This document shows, in pieces, positions 27,105-38,011 of a DNA stretch of 64,000 nucleotides. The translations under genes were made by a program, and so were the position numbers. The notes under the pieces were generated by a model that had not been told where the DNA came from, ran no database searches, and worked only from the letters and a program-made list of their open reading frames with translations. Position 1 is the stretch's first letter, and each line of letters starts with the position of its first letter. Source of the stretch: Planctomycetota bacterium (lineage in GTDB: Bacteria; Planctomycetota; UBA1135; UBA2386); the NCBI GenBank assembly GCA_016713175.1, contig JADJPQ010000004.1, positions 496,001 to 560,000 on the forward strand, given 5' to 3'.

Positions 27105-29015
27105 CTACTGCAGAACGGCGGACACCGCCTGTGTCCACGCCGCACCTGCCGGCACCAGCGGGTCGAGCAGCAGGCCTTGCGCGAACACCGACAGGCCAGC
27201 GAGCGTCGGCGAGAACGGCACGAGCAAGGTCGACGCCGCAACTCCGCGCGCGTCCGCGACCCGCAACTCGGTCGCTGCCGGCACCACGTAGAGCGTGCCG
27301 CCGAGCGCTGGCACCAGGGAACCCTGGACTCCGAGAACGGTGATCGCGGCGCTGCCGGCGGGCACCGAATGGACCTGCAGTTCGAGACGACCACCGGGTG
27401 CGCCGTTGCCGGACAGGCCGATCCCGGGGACGCCGAGGCTGCCGTTCGTGCCGGCACCGAAGTGACCGGCGGCGCCGCCGCGTTGCCGGCTGCGGAGCAG
27501 CATCGCGCCGTCGGCGATCACGCTGCCCTGGGTAGCAACGAGGACCTGCACCGAGGCCGGGCCGAGCGCCGGGTCGAGCCAGACAGTCGCGAGTTCGCGC
27601 CAGCCGGCGCTGCCCGGGGCCGTCAGGTCGATGTGCACACGCGTGCTGCCGGCGGCGTGGTGGACGTGGACCGGTGCCGCGGTGCTGAAGCTGGCGCCCG
27701 AAGGTGCGTGGAGGAGCACGCGCCAGAGTCCGGCTTCGGTCGGTGCCAGTGGGAACGTCGCGGCGGCGGTCGGCGGCTGTCCTGCCGGCAGGGTCCGCGC
27801 CGCGCCCTGGTGCCAGGCGGTGCCGGTGACGGTGTTCCACGCGCCCACGAACGCGACGGCCGGATCGGCGTCGTCGACGATGGTCGGCGCCGGCCGCCAG
27901 TTGACTGGACGCGGGGGTACCGACGCCGGTTGCTGGTAGTACTGCGCCGCGAGGCTCGGCAGGTCGTCGTACAGACCTTCCGCGTACCAGAACACCGAGC
28001 CCGGCAAGTTCAGCTGCCGGTTCAACGCCACCATGGCCAGCACGTCGGCGGTGGGAGTCCCCGAGATCGCGCGGATGCCGGGAGCGAACCGCGCGCGATC
28101 CTGCGTGCGCACGCGCGACAGGTTCAGGTTCAACAGGGAAGTGTAGTCGGCGATCGTGGTCCGGTAGATCTGCGGATAGACGAAGTCGACCGCACCGGCA
28201 ACCAGCCATTGTGGCCAGTCCTGCAGATAGCTGTTGTAGGCGGTGTCGGCCGGCACGGGCGCGTTGGTGATCGCAACCGTAGACCGCCGCGCGCGGATCG
28301 CCTGCGCCAGTTGCAGCGCAAAGGCGTTGAGTCCGTCGGCGCGCCAACGCTTCCAGGCCGGGTTGTTGGTGTTGGCCGGCGGACTCTGGTTGTTGTGCGC
28401 GGCGCGGTAGCGCGCGATCGTCGTCGGGTCGTAGCCGAACGCGAGCGAGGGGTAACGAATCCGGTCCCACTGCACGCCGTCGACGTCGTAGCGATCGACG
28501 AGTTCGGTGGTCAGATCGATCAGGAACTGCTGGGCGGCCGGATGTTCGTGGGCAAACCAGGTGAAGTAGCCACCGTTGCCGTCGGCGACACGCGTGTTGC
28601 CGGACTGATCCATCGCGGCCCAGTCCGGATGCGCGGTCAGCACCGGACCGTTGCCGGTGTTGCCGGGGAACCAACCGCTCCAGCACGCCATGAAGCCGTA
28701 CTCGAACCAGGCCTCGACCTGGATGCCGCGGCGATGGGCCTCGGTCAGGAACTCCTGCAGCGGGTCGCGACCGATGAACCCCGGATCCTGCCGGACGCCA
28801 CCGGCCGACTGCAGCACATCGCTCGGCCACAGCGTGTAACCGCGGCTCCAGACGTTCACGGCGACCAGGTTGATGTTGGCGGCTTGCAACCGGTCGAGTG
28901 TCGTCTGGATCTGGCCGCGCGAGGTCAGACCATCGCGGGCGACCCAGACGCCGCGGATTTCCGCGGTCTGCGCGGGCAGTGCGGCGAGGAGGGCAAGGAA
29001 CGGGGCGAAGCGCAT
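27105..29015 (-). CDS. Secreted glycoside hydrolase, GHL10/YngK-like
   Basis: A 636-residue exported protein. After a signal peptide (about 1-18) the region 20-370 is the family 10-like TIM barrel first described in YngK-type proteins: EIRGVWVAR at the first strand, IQVEAWFEYGFM, YDVDGVQWDRIRYP carrying a likely catalytic Asp, AITNAPVP, and DFVYPQIYR. A beta-sandwich domain covers about 385-510, and the last 110 residues form the same kind of C-terminal module as in other secreted proteins here. It probably cleaves an extracellular or cell-wall polysaccharide; the substrate cannot be read from the sequence. It precedes a probable GT-C gene 25 bases away on the same strand. Confidence 0.85.
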   Translation of the reverse strand: MRFAPFLALLAALPAQTAEIRGVWVARDGLTSRGQIQTTLDRLQAANINLVAVNVWSRGYTLWPSDVLQSAGGVRQDPGFIGRDPLQEFLTEAHRRGIQVEAWFEYGFMACWSGWFPGNTGNGPVLTAHPDWAAMDQSGNTRVADGNGGYFTWFAHEHPAAQQFLIDLTTELVDRYDVDGVQWDRIRYPSLAFGYDPTTIARYRAAHNNQSPPANTNNPAWKRWRADGLNAFALQLAQAIRARRSTVAITNAPVPADTAYNSYLQDWPQWLVAGAVDFVYPQIYRTTIADYTSLLNLNLSRVRTQDRARFAPGIRAISGTPTADVLAMVALNRQLNLPGSVFWYAEGLYDDLPSLAAQYYQQPASVPPRPVNWRPAPTIVDDADPAVAFVGAWNTVTGTAWHQGAARTLPAGQPPTAAATFPLAPTEAGLWRVLLHAPSGASFSTAAPVHVHHAAGSTRVHIDLTAPGSAGWRELATVWLDPALGPASVQVLVATQGSVIADGAMLLRSRQRGGAAGHFGAGTNGSLGVPGIGLSGNGAPGGRLELQVHSVPAGSAAITVLGVQGSLVPALGGTLYVVPAATELRVADARGVAASTLLVPFSPTLAGLSVFAQGLLLDPLVPAGAAWTQAVSAVLQ

Positions 29016-29040
29016 CGTGGGTGGGAGTTCAGGCGTGGCG

Positions 29041-30951
29041 TCAGGAACGGGGTTGCACGCCGGCGATCGCCGGTACCTGTTCGGAGTTCATCTCGGCGTC
29101 GACCCACAGGTTGTCGAAACCGGCGGCCGCCGGCGGTACGTCGACGGTCAGGGTGCGCAGGCCCGCGAAGCGCGGCGTGGCGGTGAAGTCGGCGGTCACG
29201 GCGGCGAGTTCGCGTTCGCCGAGCCGCAGCCGCAGCGTGTAGCGCCGTTCAGGCTGCAGATGCAGCAGCAGCGAACGCGCCGACACCGGCGCGCCACAGT
29301 CGATCTGCACGCCGCCATGATAGATCAGCCGGATGCGCGGATCGTCGAACCAGAAGGTCCCCACCGGCGGTGGGTTCGCCAGCTCGGCGAGCGGGATCCG
29401 CAGTCGCGGCGGGGTCCGATACTGCTCGGCGACGAACGCGCGCAGGCCGTCGGCGTCGGCGCCGGTCAGCAACCTGCCGACCGCAGCCAGGCGGTTGCCA
29501 TCGGTCAGCGGACCACGAATGGCGAGTCGCAGGGTGTCGTAGTAGCGGGCCAGGCCCGGGTGGTGGATGCGGTTGCCGCCGAACGCCAGCGTCTCCAGGT
29601 AACCCTCGGGAATACGGCGCACGAAGTGGCCGATCCGCCAGACCTCCGGGTTGCCGAGCGGCAGTCGCATCAACAGCGGATCGAGCAGCCACGAATCGAC
29701 GATGTGCACCAGTTCACCGGCGTCGTAGCCATAGCGACCGACCTGACCCCACGGCGCGATGATCGGCCGGTCGCGGTTGCCACTCGCGCGCAGGCCGGCG
29801 GTCAACACGCCGGGGTTGCAGGGCCCGCGCTCGGCGCCAAACAACCCGTTGGTGACGTAGTAGAAGCGGCGCTCGTCGACGATGCCGTGGTAGCCGGAGG
29901 GCTCGCGCGTGTCGGCCGCCGGTGGCCGGAGGAACTGCGGTAGGCCCGGCAAGAACAGCAGGCCGAGCGCGATCGCCGCCAGCGTCCAGGCGTGAGCCTC
30001 TGAACGATCGCGGCCCCAGCGCGCCAGGATTGCCACGGCGATCACGAACTGCGGGGTGTAGAAGCGTCCGGCCATGAAGTCGCCGCCGACGCGCAGCACG
30101 TAGGCGGAGTACAGCAGCATCCCGAGGGCGAGCCAGCGGCAGCGCAGTTCACGGCGGAGCAGGCCGAGCACCATTGCCGTGATGATCGTCAGCGGGGTCA
30201 CGGGATCATGGCTGCACACGTACCACAGGTGCCGCAGGCCCTGTTCGAACAGCACGCCGGCCGGCAAGTCGACGGCAAAGGCCTTGCCGTACGCGGTGAT
30301 CGGGAAGGGTGACCCGTAGTAGAACGTGGCGAACAGCAGCCACGCGAGCAGCGGCGAACCGCCGAGCAGCACCAGCTGGCCGGCGCGCGACCAGGGGATG
30401 CCGCGCAGCGCGGCCAGTGCCGTCGGCGCGCACAGGAGCCCGAGATCGAAGCGGTTGGTTGCCGCCAGGGCCGACACCAGCACGATCGACAACAGGCGGT
30501 TCGTGCCGCTGGTCGCCCCGGTGACGATGGCGACCAACGCGGCCAGCAGCAGTGAGCTTGCCGGATTCTCCAGGCCGCCGGTCGCGAAGTCGGTGAACGA
30601 TCGCGACGCGATCGCCACGCACAGCACCATGCCGGCGGCGCTGGCGGTGCCCGCGATCCGCATCAGGACGAGCACTGCCAGCAGCGTCACGGTGATGCCC
30701 AGGAAGATCGTGCCGTAGAAGGCTTCACCGGTCAGCGCCCGCACCGCCGCCAGCAGGAACATCCACAGCGGGTGCGTGTAGGTCTGCACGCGTTCGCCGA
30801 CGTTCCAGACCAGCCCGTGCCCCTGCACCCAGTTCTCGACCGTGCGGAGCGTGATGAACGCGTCGTCGCTGAGCCACGCCAGCCGCAGCAGGATGGCGAG
30901 CAGGGCGCAGAACAGCGCGGCGACGAGCAGGCGGGAGCAGCAGCGAGGCAT
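29041..30951 (-). CDS. GT-C type membrane glycosyltransferase-like protein
   Basis: A 636-residue protein with about ten membrane helices in the first 370 residues and a soluble C-terminal part. An acidic pair D29-D30 in the first external loop (WLSDDAFITLRTVENW, about 27-42), followed by GHGLVWN and YTHPLW, fits the GT-C layout of polyprenyl-phosphate-sugar-dependent transferases such as arabinofuranosyl- or mannosyltransferases. The DD pair would bind metal or be the catalytic base. The donor and acceptor are unknown. It is 24 bases downstream of a flavin reductase-like gene on the same strand. ATG 30951 gives a good first helix. Confidence 0.75.
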   Translation of the reverse strand: MPRCCSRLLVAALFCALLAILLRLAWLSDDAFITLRTVENWVQGHGLVWNVGERVQTYTHPLWMFLLAAVRALTGEAFYGTIFLGITVTLLAVLVLMRIAGTASAAGMVLCVAIASRSFTDFATGGLENPASSLLLAALVAIVTGATSGTNRLLSIVLVSALAATNRFDLGLLCAPTALAALRGIPWSRAGQLVLLGGSPLLAWLLFATFYYGSPFPITAYGKAFAVDLPAGVLFEQGLRHLWYVCSHDPVTPLTIITAMVLGLLRRELRCRWLALGMLLYSAYVLRVGGDFMAGRFYTPQFVIAVAILARWGRDRSEAHAWTLAAIALGLLFLPGLPQFLRPPAADTREPSGYHGIVDERRFYYVTNGLFGAERGPCNPGVLTAGLRASGNRDRPIIAPWGQVGRYGYDAGELVHIVDSWLLDPLLMRLPLGNPEVWRIGHFVRRIPEGYLETLAFGGNRIHHPGLARYYDTLRLAIRGPLTDGNRLAAVGRLLTGADADGLRAFVAEQYRTPPRLRIPLAELANPPPVGTFWFDDPRIRLIYHGGVQIDCGAPVSARSLLLHLQPERRYTLRLRLGERELAAVTADFTATPRFAGLRTLTVDVPPAAAGFDNLWVDAEMNSEQVPAIAGVQPRS

Positions 30952-30975
30952 GGACGAGCGCAGGATAGCGCGGCG

Positions 30976-31533
30976 TCAACGCGCCGCCGCGAGGCGTTCG
31001 CCGGTCGCGAAGAACACGCCGCCCTTGCTGTGGTGGATCGTGCGGCGACCGCCGACCGGAAAGGTCCATTCGCCCTGTTGCCACAGATCGGCATCGGCCC
31101 ATGCCGCCAGCGCTTCCAGCACGAACAGGTCGTGGCGGTCCTGCAGGTCCGGTTCGGGCAGCACCCGACACTCGAGCCACGCGGCACACCCCTGGATCAG
31201 CGGCGCGTCCACCAAGGTCGCCGGTTCGGTGCCGATCCCGAGTTGCTCGAACTTGTCGCCGTCGCGGCCCGAACAGTTGCCGCAGCGCCAGGTCAGGTCG
31301 ATCTGCGCGGTCGTCGGTGCCGCCAGCACGCACGTTCCGGAGGCGTCGAGCAGTTCGCGGGTGAACGTGTCGGCGGCGATCACCGCGGCGAACTTCGGTG
31401 GCGTGAAGTCGAGTGGCATGACCCAGGCGGCGGCCATCACGTTGCGGCGGCCGCCATGGGCGGTGGTGACCAGCGTGGTCGGGCCGTGGTTCAGCAGGCG
31501 GTAGGCGTGCGGCAGCGGGACGGCGGTGCGCAT
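30976..31533 (-). CDS. Flavin reductase-like (FMN-binding split barrel) protein
   Basis: A 185-residue cytoplasmic protein of the flavin reductase-like domain family, which binds FMN and may supply reduced flavin or carry out small redox reactions. The start LPHAYRLLNHGPTTLVTTAHG followed by NVMAAAWVMPLDFTPPKFAAVI is the family pattern; a CGNCSG-type cysteine pair is also seen near residue 84. No partner oxygenase is adjacent. It follows the decarboxylase gene by 10 bases on the same strand, so the pair is probably an operon. The ATG at 31533 is used. Confidence 0.85.
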   Translation of the reverse strand: MRTAVPLPHAYRLLNHGPTTLVTTAHGGRRNVMAAAWVMPLDFTPPKFAAVIAADTFTRELLDASGTCVLAAPTTAQIDLTWRCGNCSGRDGDKFEQLGIGTEPATLVDAPLIQGCAAWLECRVLPEPDLQDRHDLFVLEALAAWADADLWQQGEWTFPVGGRRTIHHSKGGVFFATGERLAAAR

Positions 31534-31543
31534 CGGGGCGATG

Positions 31544-32962
31544 CTAGTCCCCGGTCGATCGGTTCGCAGCAGCGCGGATCGCCGTCAGCAACGCGTCGAG
31601 ATCGGCTGTGGTGGTGCGCGGATTCAGCAGCGTGCAGCGCAGGAACAGGCCCCGCGGCAGCGTCGTCTGCACCAGATAGAAGGTGCCGCTCTGGACGATC
31701 GCGGCACGGATCCGGCGGTTGTGGCGGTCGAGGTCGGCGATGCCGGCTGGCGTGTGCCGGAAGCAGACGATGTTGCAGTCCGGCAGCACCGCGAGCTCGA
31801 AGTCGGTCGCGGCCTGCACCGCGGTGGCAAGATGCTGCGCCAGGTCGAGGGCGTGGTCGAGGGCCGCGACGAACGGCCGTTCGCCGAGCGTCTGCAGGCA
31901 ACCGTAGGCGACGGCGCCAAAGCCGCGCTTGGTGCACTCGAGCGTTCGATGGCCGCGGTTGAACCACTCGCGATCGGCGCTGTCGGCGAACAGGTAGGCG
32001 GCCTGCTGCGCGAACGGCGCGGTGGCGTGGCGGCCATCGCGATACAGCACGGCGGTCGACAGCGCCGGCATCTGCAGCATCTTGTGCAGGTCGCAGACGA
32101 TCGAGTCGGCGAGTTCGAGGCCGCGCAGCCGTTCGCGCAGTCGGCTGGTCATGGCGAACGGGGCACCGTGCGCACCATCGACGTGCAGCCACAGCTGTTC
32201 CTGGCGGCAGATCGCGGCGAGTTCGGGCAGTGGATCGAACGTCCCGGTCGCCGTCGTGCACGCCGAAGCGACGACCGCGAGCGGCTGGCGACCGTCGGCA
32301 CGACAGTGCGCGATCGCCGCCCGCAACGCTTCCGGTCGCATCCGGAACTGCTCGTCGACGGCGATCGGCACGCAGCCGGCGGCGCCGAAGCCGAGGATCC
32401 GCGCCGCCCGATCGATGCAGTAGTGTGCTTGTTCACTGGCGAAGACGGTCGCCCGTTCGCTACCGTGTTGCCAGGCATCGCCGCGAGCGCAGAGCTGCCG
32501 TGCCGCCAGCAGCGCCGTCAGGTTGCCGAGTGACCCGCCCGACGTCATCACGCCGCCAGCTTCGCCCGGCAGGCCAAAGCGCGCGGCCAGCCATTCGAGC
32601 AGCCGGTGCTCCGCCATCGTCGTCAGCGGCCCCATCTCGTAGACCGCCATGCCGTTGTTCAGCAGCGCGGTGACCGTCTCGAACAGCACGGCCAGCGGCA
32701 GCGGCGCACTGACCTGGTGGCCGACGAAGCGTGGATCGTGCAGGTGGTTGGCATCGCGGCACAGGCGCGCGGCGAACGCCAGCGGGTCGGCGCCGCCAGC
32801 CGGATCCACCGGCGGGACGCTGGCCAACATCGCCTCGGGTTCCTGCCAACGCAGGACCGGTTCCTGGCGGCGAGCCGTCGTCCCGAGGTGGTCGGCCAGC
32901 AGGTCGATCAACCGATGGCCGAGAGTCCGGAAGTCCTCGGCATCGAGCGGGTCGGCGTTCAT
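31544..32962 (-). CDS. Pyridoxal-phosphate-dependent group II amino acid decarboxylase
   Basis: A 472-residue fold-type I PLP enzyme like aromatic-L-amino-acid or diaminobutyrate decarboxylases. Residues fitting the family are HDPRFVGHQVSAPLPLAVL (about 87-105), TSGGSLGNLTAL (phosphate binding), VDGAHGAP (Asp to the pyridine nitrogen), and DLHKMLQMPA with the Schiff-base lysine near 294. The substrate cannot be settled; 2,4-diaminobutyrate, tyrosine/DOPA and glutamate relatives are all possible. ATG 32962 is preferred to an upstream GC-rich extension of 12 residues. It is likely cotranscribed with the flavin reductase and the GT-C gene. Confidence 0.9.
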   Translation of the reverse strand: MNADPLDAEDFRTLGHRLIDLLADHLGTTARRQEPVLRWQEPEAMLASVPPVDPAGGADPLAFAARLCRDANHLHDPRFVGHQVSAPLPLAVLFETVTALLNNGMAVYEMGPLTTMAEHRLLEWLAARFGLPGEAGGVMTSGGSLGNLTALLAARQLCARGDAWQHGSERATVFASEQAHYCIDRAARILGFGAAGCVPIAVDEQFRMRPEALRAAIAHCRADGRQPLAVVASACTTATGTFDPLPELAAICRQEQLWLHVDGAHGAPFAMTSRLRERLRGLELADSIVCDLHKMLQMPALSTAVLYRDGRHATAPFAQQAAYLFADSADREWFNRGHRTLECTKRGFGAVAYGCLQTLGERPFVAALDHALDLAQHLATAVQAATDFELAVLPDCNIVCFRHTPAGIADLDRHNRRIRAAIVQSGTFYLVQTTLPRGLFLRCTLLNPRTTTADLDALLTAIRAAANRSTGD

Positions 32963-33094
32963 GGCGGCCTTGTATGCGCCCGGGGCTTTGCCTCGCAACG
33001 CCTGCCGCGCCCGCGGGAGCCGGTCGGCAGATCCGCGATCGTCACTCGCGTCGGGCCGCGGTCAGCGTTACAAGCGAGCAACGAAGGAACCATC

Positions 33095-34072
33095 ATGCGC
33101 ATCTGGTCGCTCCCTGCGGTGTGTCTGTTCGTGGTCGGATTGTCGGCACAGGGGACGGAGACCGTTCCGGATCCGGGTGCCAGGCCAAAGCCTGCCGATG
33201 CCGCACCGCCGGAACCGCAGGGTGGTCCCGAGGAGCCCAAGGACCTGAAGTTCGAGACCGGCAAGGTCACGGTCCCGGGTCTGGCGACGATCGACCTGCC
33301 CGCGGGCTGGCGCTACCTGCAGGCGCGCGATGCCCGCAAGGTGCTGGAGCAGATGTGGGGCAATCCGCCGGATCGGGACACGCTCGGTCTGGCGTTCCCG
33401 GCGGGTGGGGGGCCGGTCGCGGAAGGTGGTTTCGCGGTGGTCGTGTCGTTCGATGATTCCGGCTACGTCGAAGACGGCGACGCGGCCGGACTCGACTATG
33501 CGCAGATGCTGAAGGACATGCAGGCCGGTTCCAAGGCGGCCAACGACGAGCGGCGCAAGCAAGGCTACCCGACTGTCGAACTGCTCGGGTGGGCCGAGCA
33601 GCCGCACTACGACGCGACCGAGAAGAAGCTGTATTGGGCCAAGAAGCTGCGGTTCGAGGGCGAGCAGTCGCCAACGCTGAACTACGACGTCCGGATCCTC
33701 GGCCGGCGCGGCTCGCTGGTGCTGACGGCCGTCGCCGACGCGTCGGCGTTGACCGAAGTCGCGGCCGGCTGCAAGCAGTTGTTGCGCGCCACGCAGTTCC
33801 AGTCCGGGCAGCGCTACGCCGACTACAGCCCCGGCGTCGACAAGGTCGCGGCGTATGGCATCGGCGGCCTGATCGCCGGCAAGTTGCTGCTGAAGGGCGG
33901 CTTCCTGAAACTGCTGGCGGCGCTGTGGAAGCCGTTGGCGGTCGGTGTCGTCGTGCTGGTCGGCCTGATCGGCAAGCTGCTGGGCCGGCGCAAGCCGGCT
34001 GTGGCGCGTGCCGGTGTCTCCCGGCGGCGAGCGGCGGGTCGCCGTGGCGCCGATGACGGCGACGACGCCTGA
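33095..34072 (+). CDS. DUF2167-family membrane-anchored protein
   Basis: A 325-residue protein with a signal peptide (about 1-19), a proline-rich linker (about 20-50), the DUF2167 domain (about 55-280) and a C-terminal membrane helix (about 283-303) with a basic tail. Family marks include QMWGNPPD, YVEDGDAAGLDY, GYPTVELLGWAEQPHYD, LYWAKKL and LNYDVRILGRRG. The protein probably sits in the periplasm or outer face of the inner membrane, anchored at its C-terminus. The family's function is unknown. ATG 33095 follows GAAGGAACC. Confidence 0.9.
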   Translation: MRIWSLPAVCLFVVGLSAQGTETVPDPGARPKPADAAPPEPQGGPEEPKDLKFETGKVTVPGLATIDLPAGWRYLQARDARKVLEQMWGNPPDRDTLGLAFPAGGGPVAEGGFAVVVSFDDSGYVEDGDAAGLDYAQMLKDMQAGSKAANDERRKQGYPTVELLGWAEQPHYDATEKKLYWAKKLRFEGEQSPTLNYDVRILGRRGSLVLTAVADASALTEVAAGCKQLLRATQFQSGQRYADYSPGVDKVAAYGIGGLIAGKLLLKGGFLKLLAALWKPLAVGVVVLVGLIGKLLGRRKPAVARAGVSRRRAAGRRGADDGDDA

Positions 34073-34097
34073 CGGCTGCCGCGGCCACCGCGAGCGT

Positions 34098-37000
34098 TCA
34101 GCGCGCCGGCTGCAGGCGCCACGCGAACACGAACGAGTCGATCGCCGGTGACGCCGGCGGCGACGTGCCCATCGCATTGGCCATCTGCAGCCGCCAGTTG
34201 ACGTAACGGACGTTCTCGGGGGCGAACCCTTCGGCCGGCGTGCCGAACGGTCGCGTGAACGCGCGATCCATCAGTGTGTTCGGCTCGCGGACGTAGTCGG
34301 TGACGACGCGATGGTAATAGCGCGTCCAATCGGACCGGCCGGCGCGGTCGTCGGCCTTCTTGATGTGCGCGTCGCCGGCCTTCCTCGGGTCGAGCGGCAC
34401 GTTGTTCTCGTCCGGCCGGCCGTAGCCGCCGACCTGGCTCAGCACGTTCTCTTCGCGCCACAGCCACGGCTCCGGATCGACCGGACCGGCGGCACGGAAC
34501 TCGGGCACCACGGTCGTGCCGGCGACCTGGCGCGACTCGGGCGGATCGAGATACCAGGTGAACTCGGGCAGGTAGCCGGCGGGCCACAGCGGCTTCAGGC
34601 GCGGGTCTGGCGTCGGGTCGGGGATCCGATGCGGATCGCGCAGGTCGATGAAGCCGGCGGTGACGATCGTCTGCCGTTTGGCGAAGTCGACCATCGTCCA
34701 ATACAGCGTGTTGTCGATCGGCGGGGTCCGTTGGCCGTTCAGGTCGAACCCGCCTTGCGCGGTGGCCCAATCGGGCGTTCCCGGGCTGACGCAGTACGAC
34801 CCCGTTCCGCGGTCGCCGCGCCCGCCGGACACCGCGCGGAACGCTGGGGTCACGAACGACTGCACCGAGATCGAAACCTGCCAGCCGTTGGTGCCGATGG
34901 CGCGGAACGGGTCGCCGACCGGCAGTTCGGGGCTGTCGCAGAAGGTGTGGAAGTCGCACAGCAGGGGCAGCGCGATCGCCGCGAGCAGACCGCCCGTCGC
35001 CGCATCCGCGGTGTTGCGGTTGGCCAGGCGCAGGTTGTGACCGTTGTTCCAGAACGCCTGGACCGGCTGCAGCGTGCCGTTGGCGAGTGCGAACGCTTCG
35101 CCGCGACCGTTGCGGAACGGCGACAGGATGTACGGCTGGTACGGCATCGTCGGGTCGCCGAAGCCCGGGAACAGCGGCAGCGTGCGGTTCTGCACCGTGT
35201 CGCTGGCATCGATCGGCGAGCGGCCGAGTTCGCCGCCCTGCTGCATGACGGTCTGGTCGCGCCAGACGAAGTACGGCTGCCGCAGGCCCGGCAACGGCAG
35301 GAAGCGGTTCTGGCCGGAAGCCTCGAACGTCGCCAGCGAGGCATCGATCAGCAGCGACTCGTCGATGTAGCCGGCGTGCGGCGCCGGCGCGGTCTCGGTG
35401 GCGCCGGCCAGCGAGTTGTCGTGCAGCCAGTTGTCGAGGAACGTCCGCGACAGGCCCGATCCGGTCATCACCGGCAGCGCCGACTGGTTGCCGATGCAGG
35501 GTTCGGGGCGTTGTTCGGAATGGCCGAAGAACAGGCTGATCCGGTCGAAGCGGTCGAAGCGCACCGCATCGTTGCGGAACGGCGCCCAGAAGATCCGTTC
35601 GACGTCGAGGTCCATGTCGTTCGGATCGACGCGCGACAGGCTCAGGTCGATTTCGCGCCAGACGGTCTGCAGCCGGCTGCCGAACGGGTTCAGCGGATTC
35701 TGGATGCCCTGGGTGAACGGCGTGGTCGCGGTCTGGTTGGCGATCGATGTCGTCGGGCACCAGCGGAACACCGAGTTCTGCGCCGCCGGCGGCAACTGGT
35801 TGACGTTGTCGACGACCTGGCGCACGCGCGAGGGCGGGCGGCCGAACACGTGGCCGGACAGCAGCACGTGGTTGCCGAACACGTCGTCCTGCCGCTGGCT
35901 GCGCGCTGGCAATGAGCCCGGGCCGCCGTTCTCGTCGCTGCGGTACAGCGACGGCTGTTCGTCCTCGTCGCCGGTCGCAAAGCGTCGCGCGCAGTAGACC
36001 ACCAGGTTGTCGCCCTGGGCATTGCGGCCGGAAAAGCGCCGCGCATCGACGGTGAACGGCACGACGATCTGCGTGCCCAGGACCGGATCGTCGGCGCCGA
36101 GGTCGAGCGTATTGCCGGCCAGGTCGGTGACGCCGTCACGGCCGGCGAGCAGGTGCACGAAGTACGGGAACTGCTGCCCGGCCGCCGCCGCATCGCGCAT
36201 CCGGTCGTCCAGATAGAACCCGGCGAGCGACTGCAACCGGAACGTCGTCTGGGTGCCGTCCTCGTCGTACAGGTTGGCGCCGATCAGGTGCGGTGTCCGG
36301 TACTTGTCGGCATCGAAGCGGTCGGGTGGGATCTGCAGTGCGGCCCGGAATGCCGCCATGCTGCCCTCCGACAGCAGGTCGCGGGTGCCGAAGAACACCG
36401 TGTCGAGCGGCCGCAGCGTGCCGAAGTCCATCGGCTTCGAGAAGCGGACGACGGCGCCGGCGAACGTCGACAGGTTCTCGACTGGCGGTGCACCGTCGAC
36501 CAGATCGGGCGCCGGCGAGAAGCGGACGAACCAGCGCGCGTCGTCGCGGACCTCGACATTGCCGGGCCGGCGCCGCAACGCCTGGAACGGGCAGTGCAGG
36601 GTCGCCAGTGGCGCGTTCGCCAACAGCCACGGTGCCAACGCCGGGCCTTCCCCCGGCCAATCGGCGCGTTGTCGCGGATCGCGTTCGCGCAGTCCGGCGA
36701 CCGCGCGCACGCGGACCCGGACGAATGGTTCTTCGGGGCGCGACCAGTCCTCGGCGGGATCGGCGGTGATCGTCGTCAGCAGCGGCGACGCCGACGGATC
36801 AGCGGCCGCGATCGCGAACGTGTCGCCGGCATCCAGTTCGTGCACGATGCCGGCCTTGTAGATGGTCAGCGTCAGGCCGCCGTCGCCAGCAGGCGTCACG
36901 CCCGCCAGCCGCATCGGCAGTTGCCCGAGCAGTTGCGGCGCCTCGGTTTCACGGACGAAGCCGCGCGCGATCGCCGCCGAATCGTCGGCCCGGTTGCCGG

Positions 37001-37875
37001 CGCGGAAGTCACGAACCACGGCTGGTTGACCGCGGGCATCGCTGCCCTGCAGCACCGCGCTGCGATCCTCGCGCAGGCCCGGAATCGCCAGCGGCCCGGT
37101 CAGCGGCAACACCAGCCGGATGTTGGCGCCGTTCTGCGATGACGACTCCGGCAGACCGGCGGGGTTGTTGCGCGCATTCCAGCGCAGGCCTTCGTTGCCG
37201 AGCAGCACCGGATCGACGATCAGTTCGGCCCGGCGCACCGCAATGCGGATCGACAGTGGTCGCGTCGTCGCGTCGCCCTGTTCGTCCTGACCGGTGATCT
37301 CGACCAGTTGCACGGCCTCCGGATTGCGCACGCCGAGGTCCTCGCCCCGGCTGCCGCGCGCGGTGAAGAAGTCCTGATCGATGCCCAGATCGCGGGAGAA
37401 GCGCAGCCGCAACGCGGCGTTGCGCGGCACCACCGAGAAGATCGCGTCGCGCATGCCGACTTGCAGCGGGGTGACCTCGGTCGTGCGATCGTCCAGTGCG
37501 GCGAACGCGCGTTCGAAATCGGGCGAGCCGATCTCGAACGGGATCAGCAGACGCGGCTGCAGCGAGTCGGCGTCGGCACCGAGGAAGTCTGCCCGACCGC
37601 CGCCGGCGTTGCCCGCCAGCGCCGCGGCGTCGACGTCGTCGGCGATGTCGGAGCCGAGCAGCTGGTCACTGGCGAACAGTTCAGGCTGCAGCTGTTCGCC
37701 CGCACGCCGCAGGCCGTAGACATCGGCGAGCCGGCCCCAACGGAGTTCGACCAGTTCGGCATCGCCGCGGTTCTCCGGCGGTGGATCGCCGGGATTGCCG
37801 CCGCCAGAGCATGCCGCGAGCACGAGCGCGCAGGCAAGAACGGGGAGAAAGGCACCGGATGGTTGCCGCCGACAT
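34098..37875 (-). CDS. Large lipoprotein with Ig-like (SbsA-type) domains; start region frameshifted
   Basis: About 1,250 residues, exported. A lipobox LVLAAC is followed by a glycine-rich linker and a long beta-rich chain. Repeated Ig-like segments of the SbsA type are visible (for example GAVVRFSKPMDFGTL, and DLAGNTLDLGADDPVLGT). There are no catalytic motifs. The best start, ATG 37875 with a GAGAGG ribosome site, is in a different frame from the body. Moving past the CCCC run at 37842-37845 by one base would join an SAATIR-type leader to the hydrophobic core. So either there is a one-base indel in the run, or an unlisted start (TTG near 37897) is used. The Ig-like chain suggests a surface stalk or adhesin-like role. 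Confidence 0.72.
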
Positions 37876-38011
37876 ACGACACCTCTCGAGCCAGGCGCTT
37901 GGCACAAGCGCCAGCCGCGGCCGCCGTGGGGGACAACGGTGGTCGTCGAGGCAGGTAGCCCGGGACGACGCCGCGGTATCAGCCCCGGGCGCGAAAACCG
38001 CGGCGGCGCAG

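Noticed and set aside
34311..35915. Plus-strand open frame of about 530 codons opposite the large lipoprotein
   Set aside because: Antisense shadow frame; the lipoprotein's Ig-like pieces on the minus strand are recognisable.
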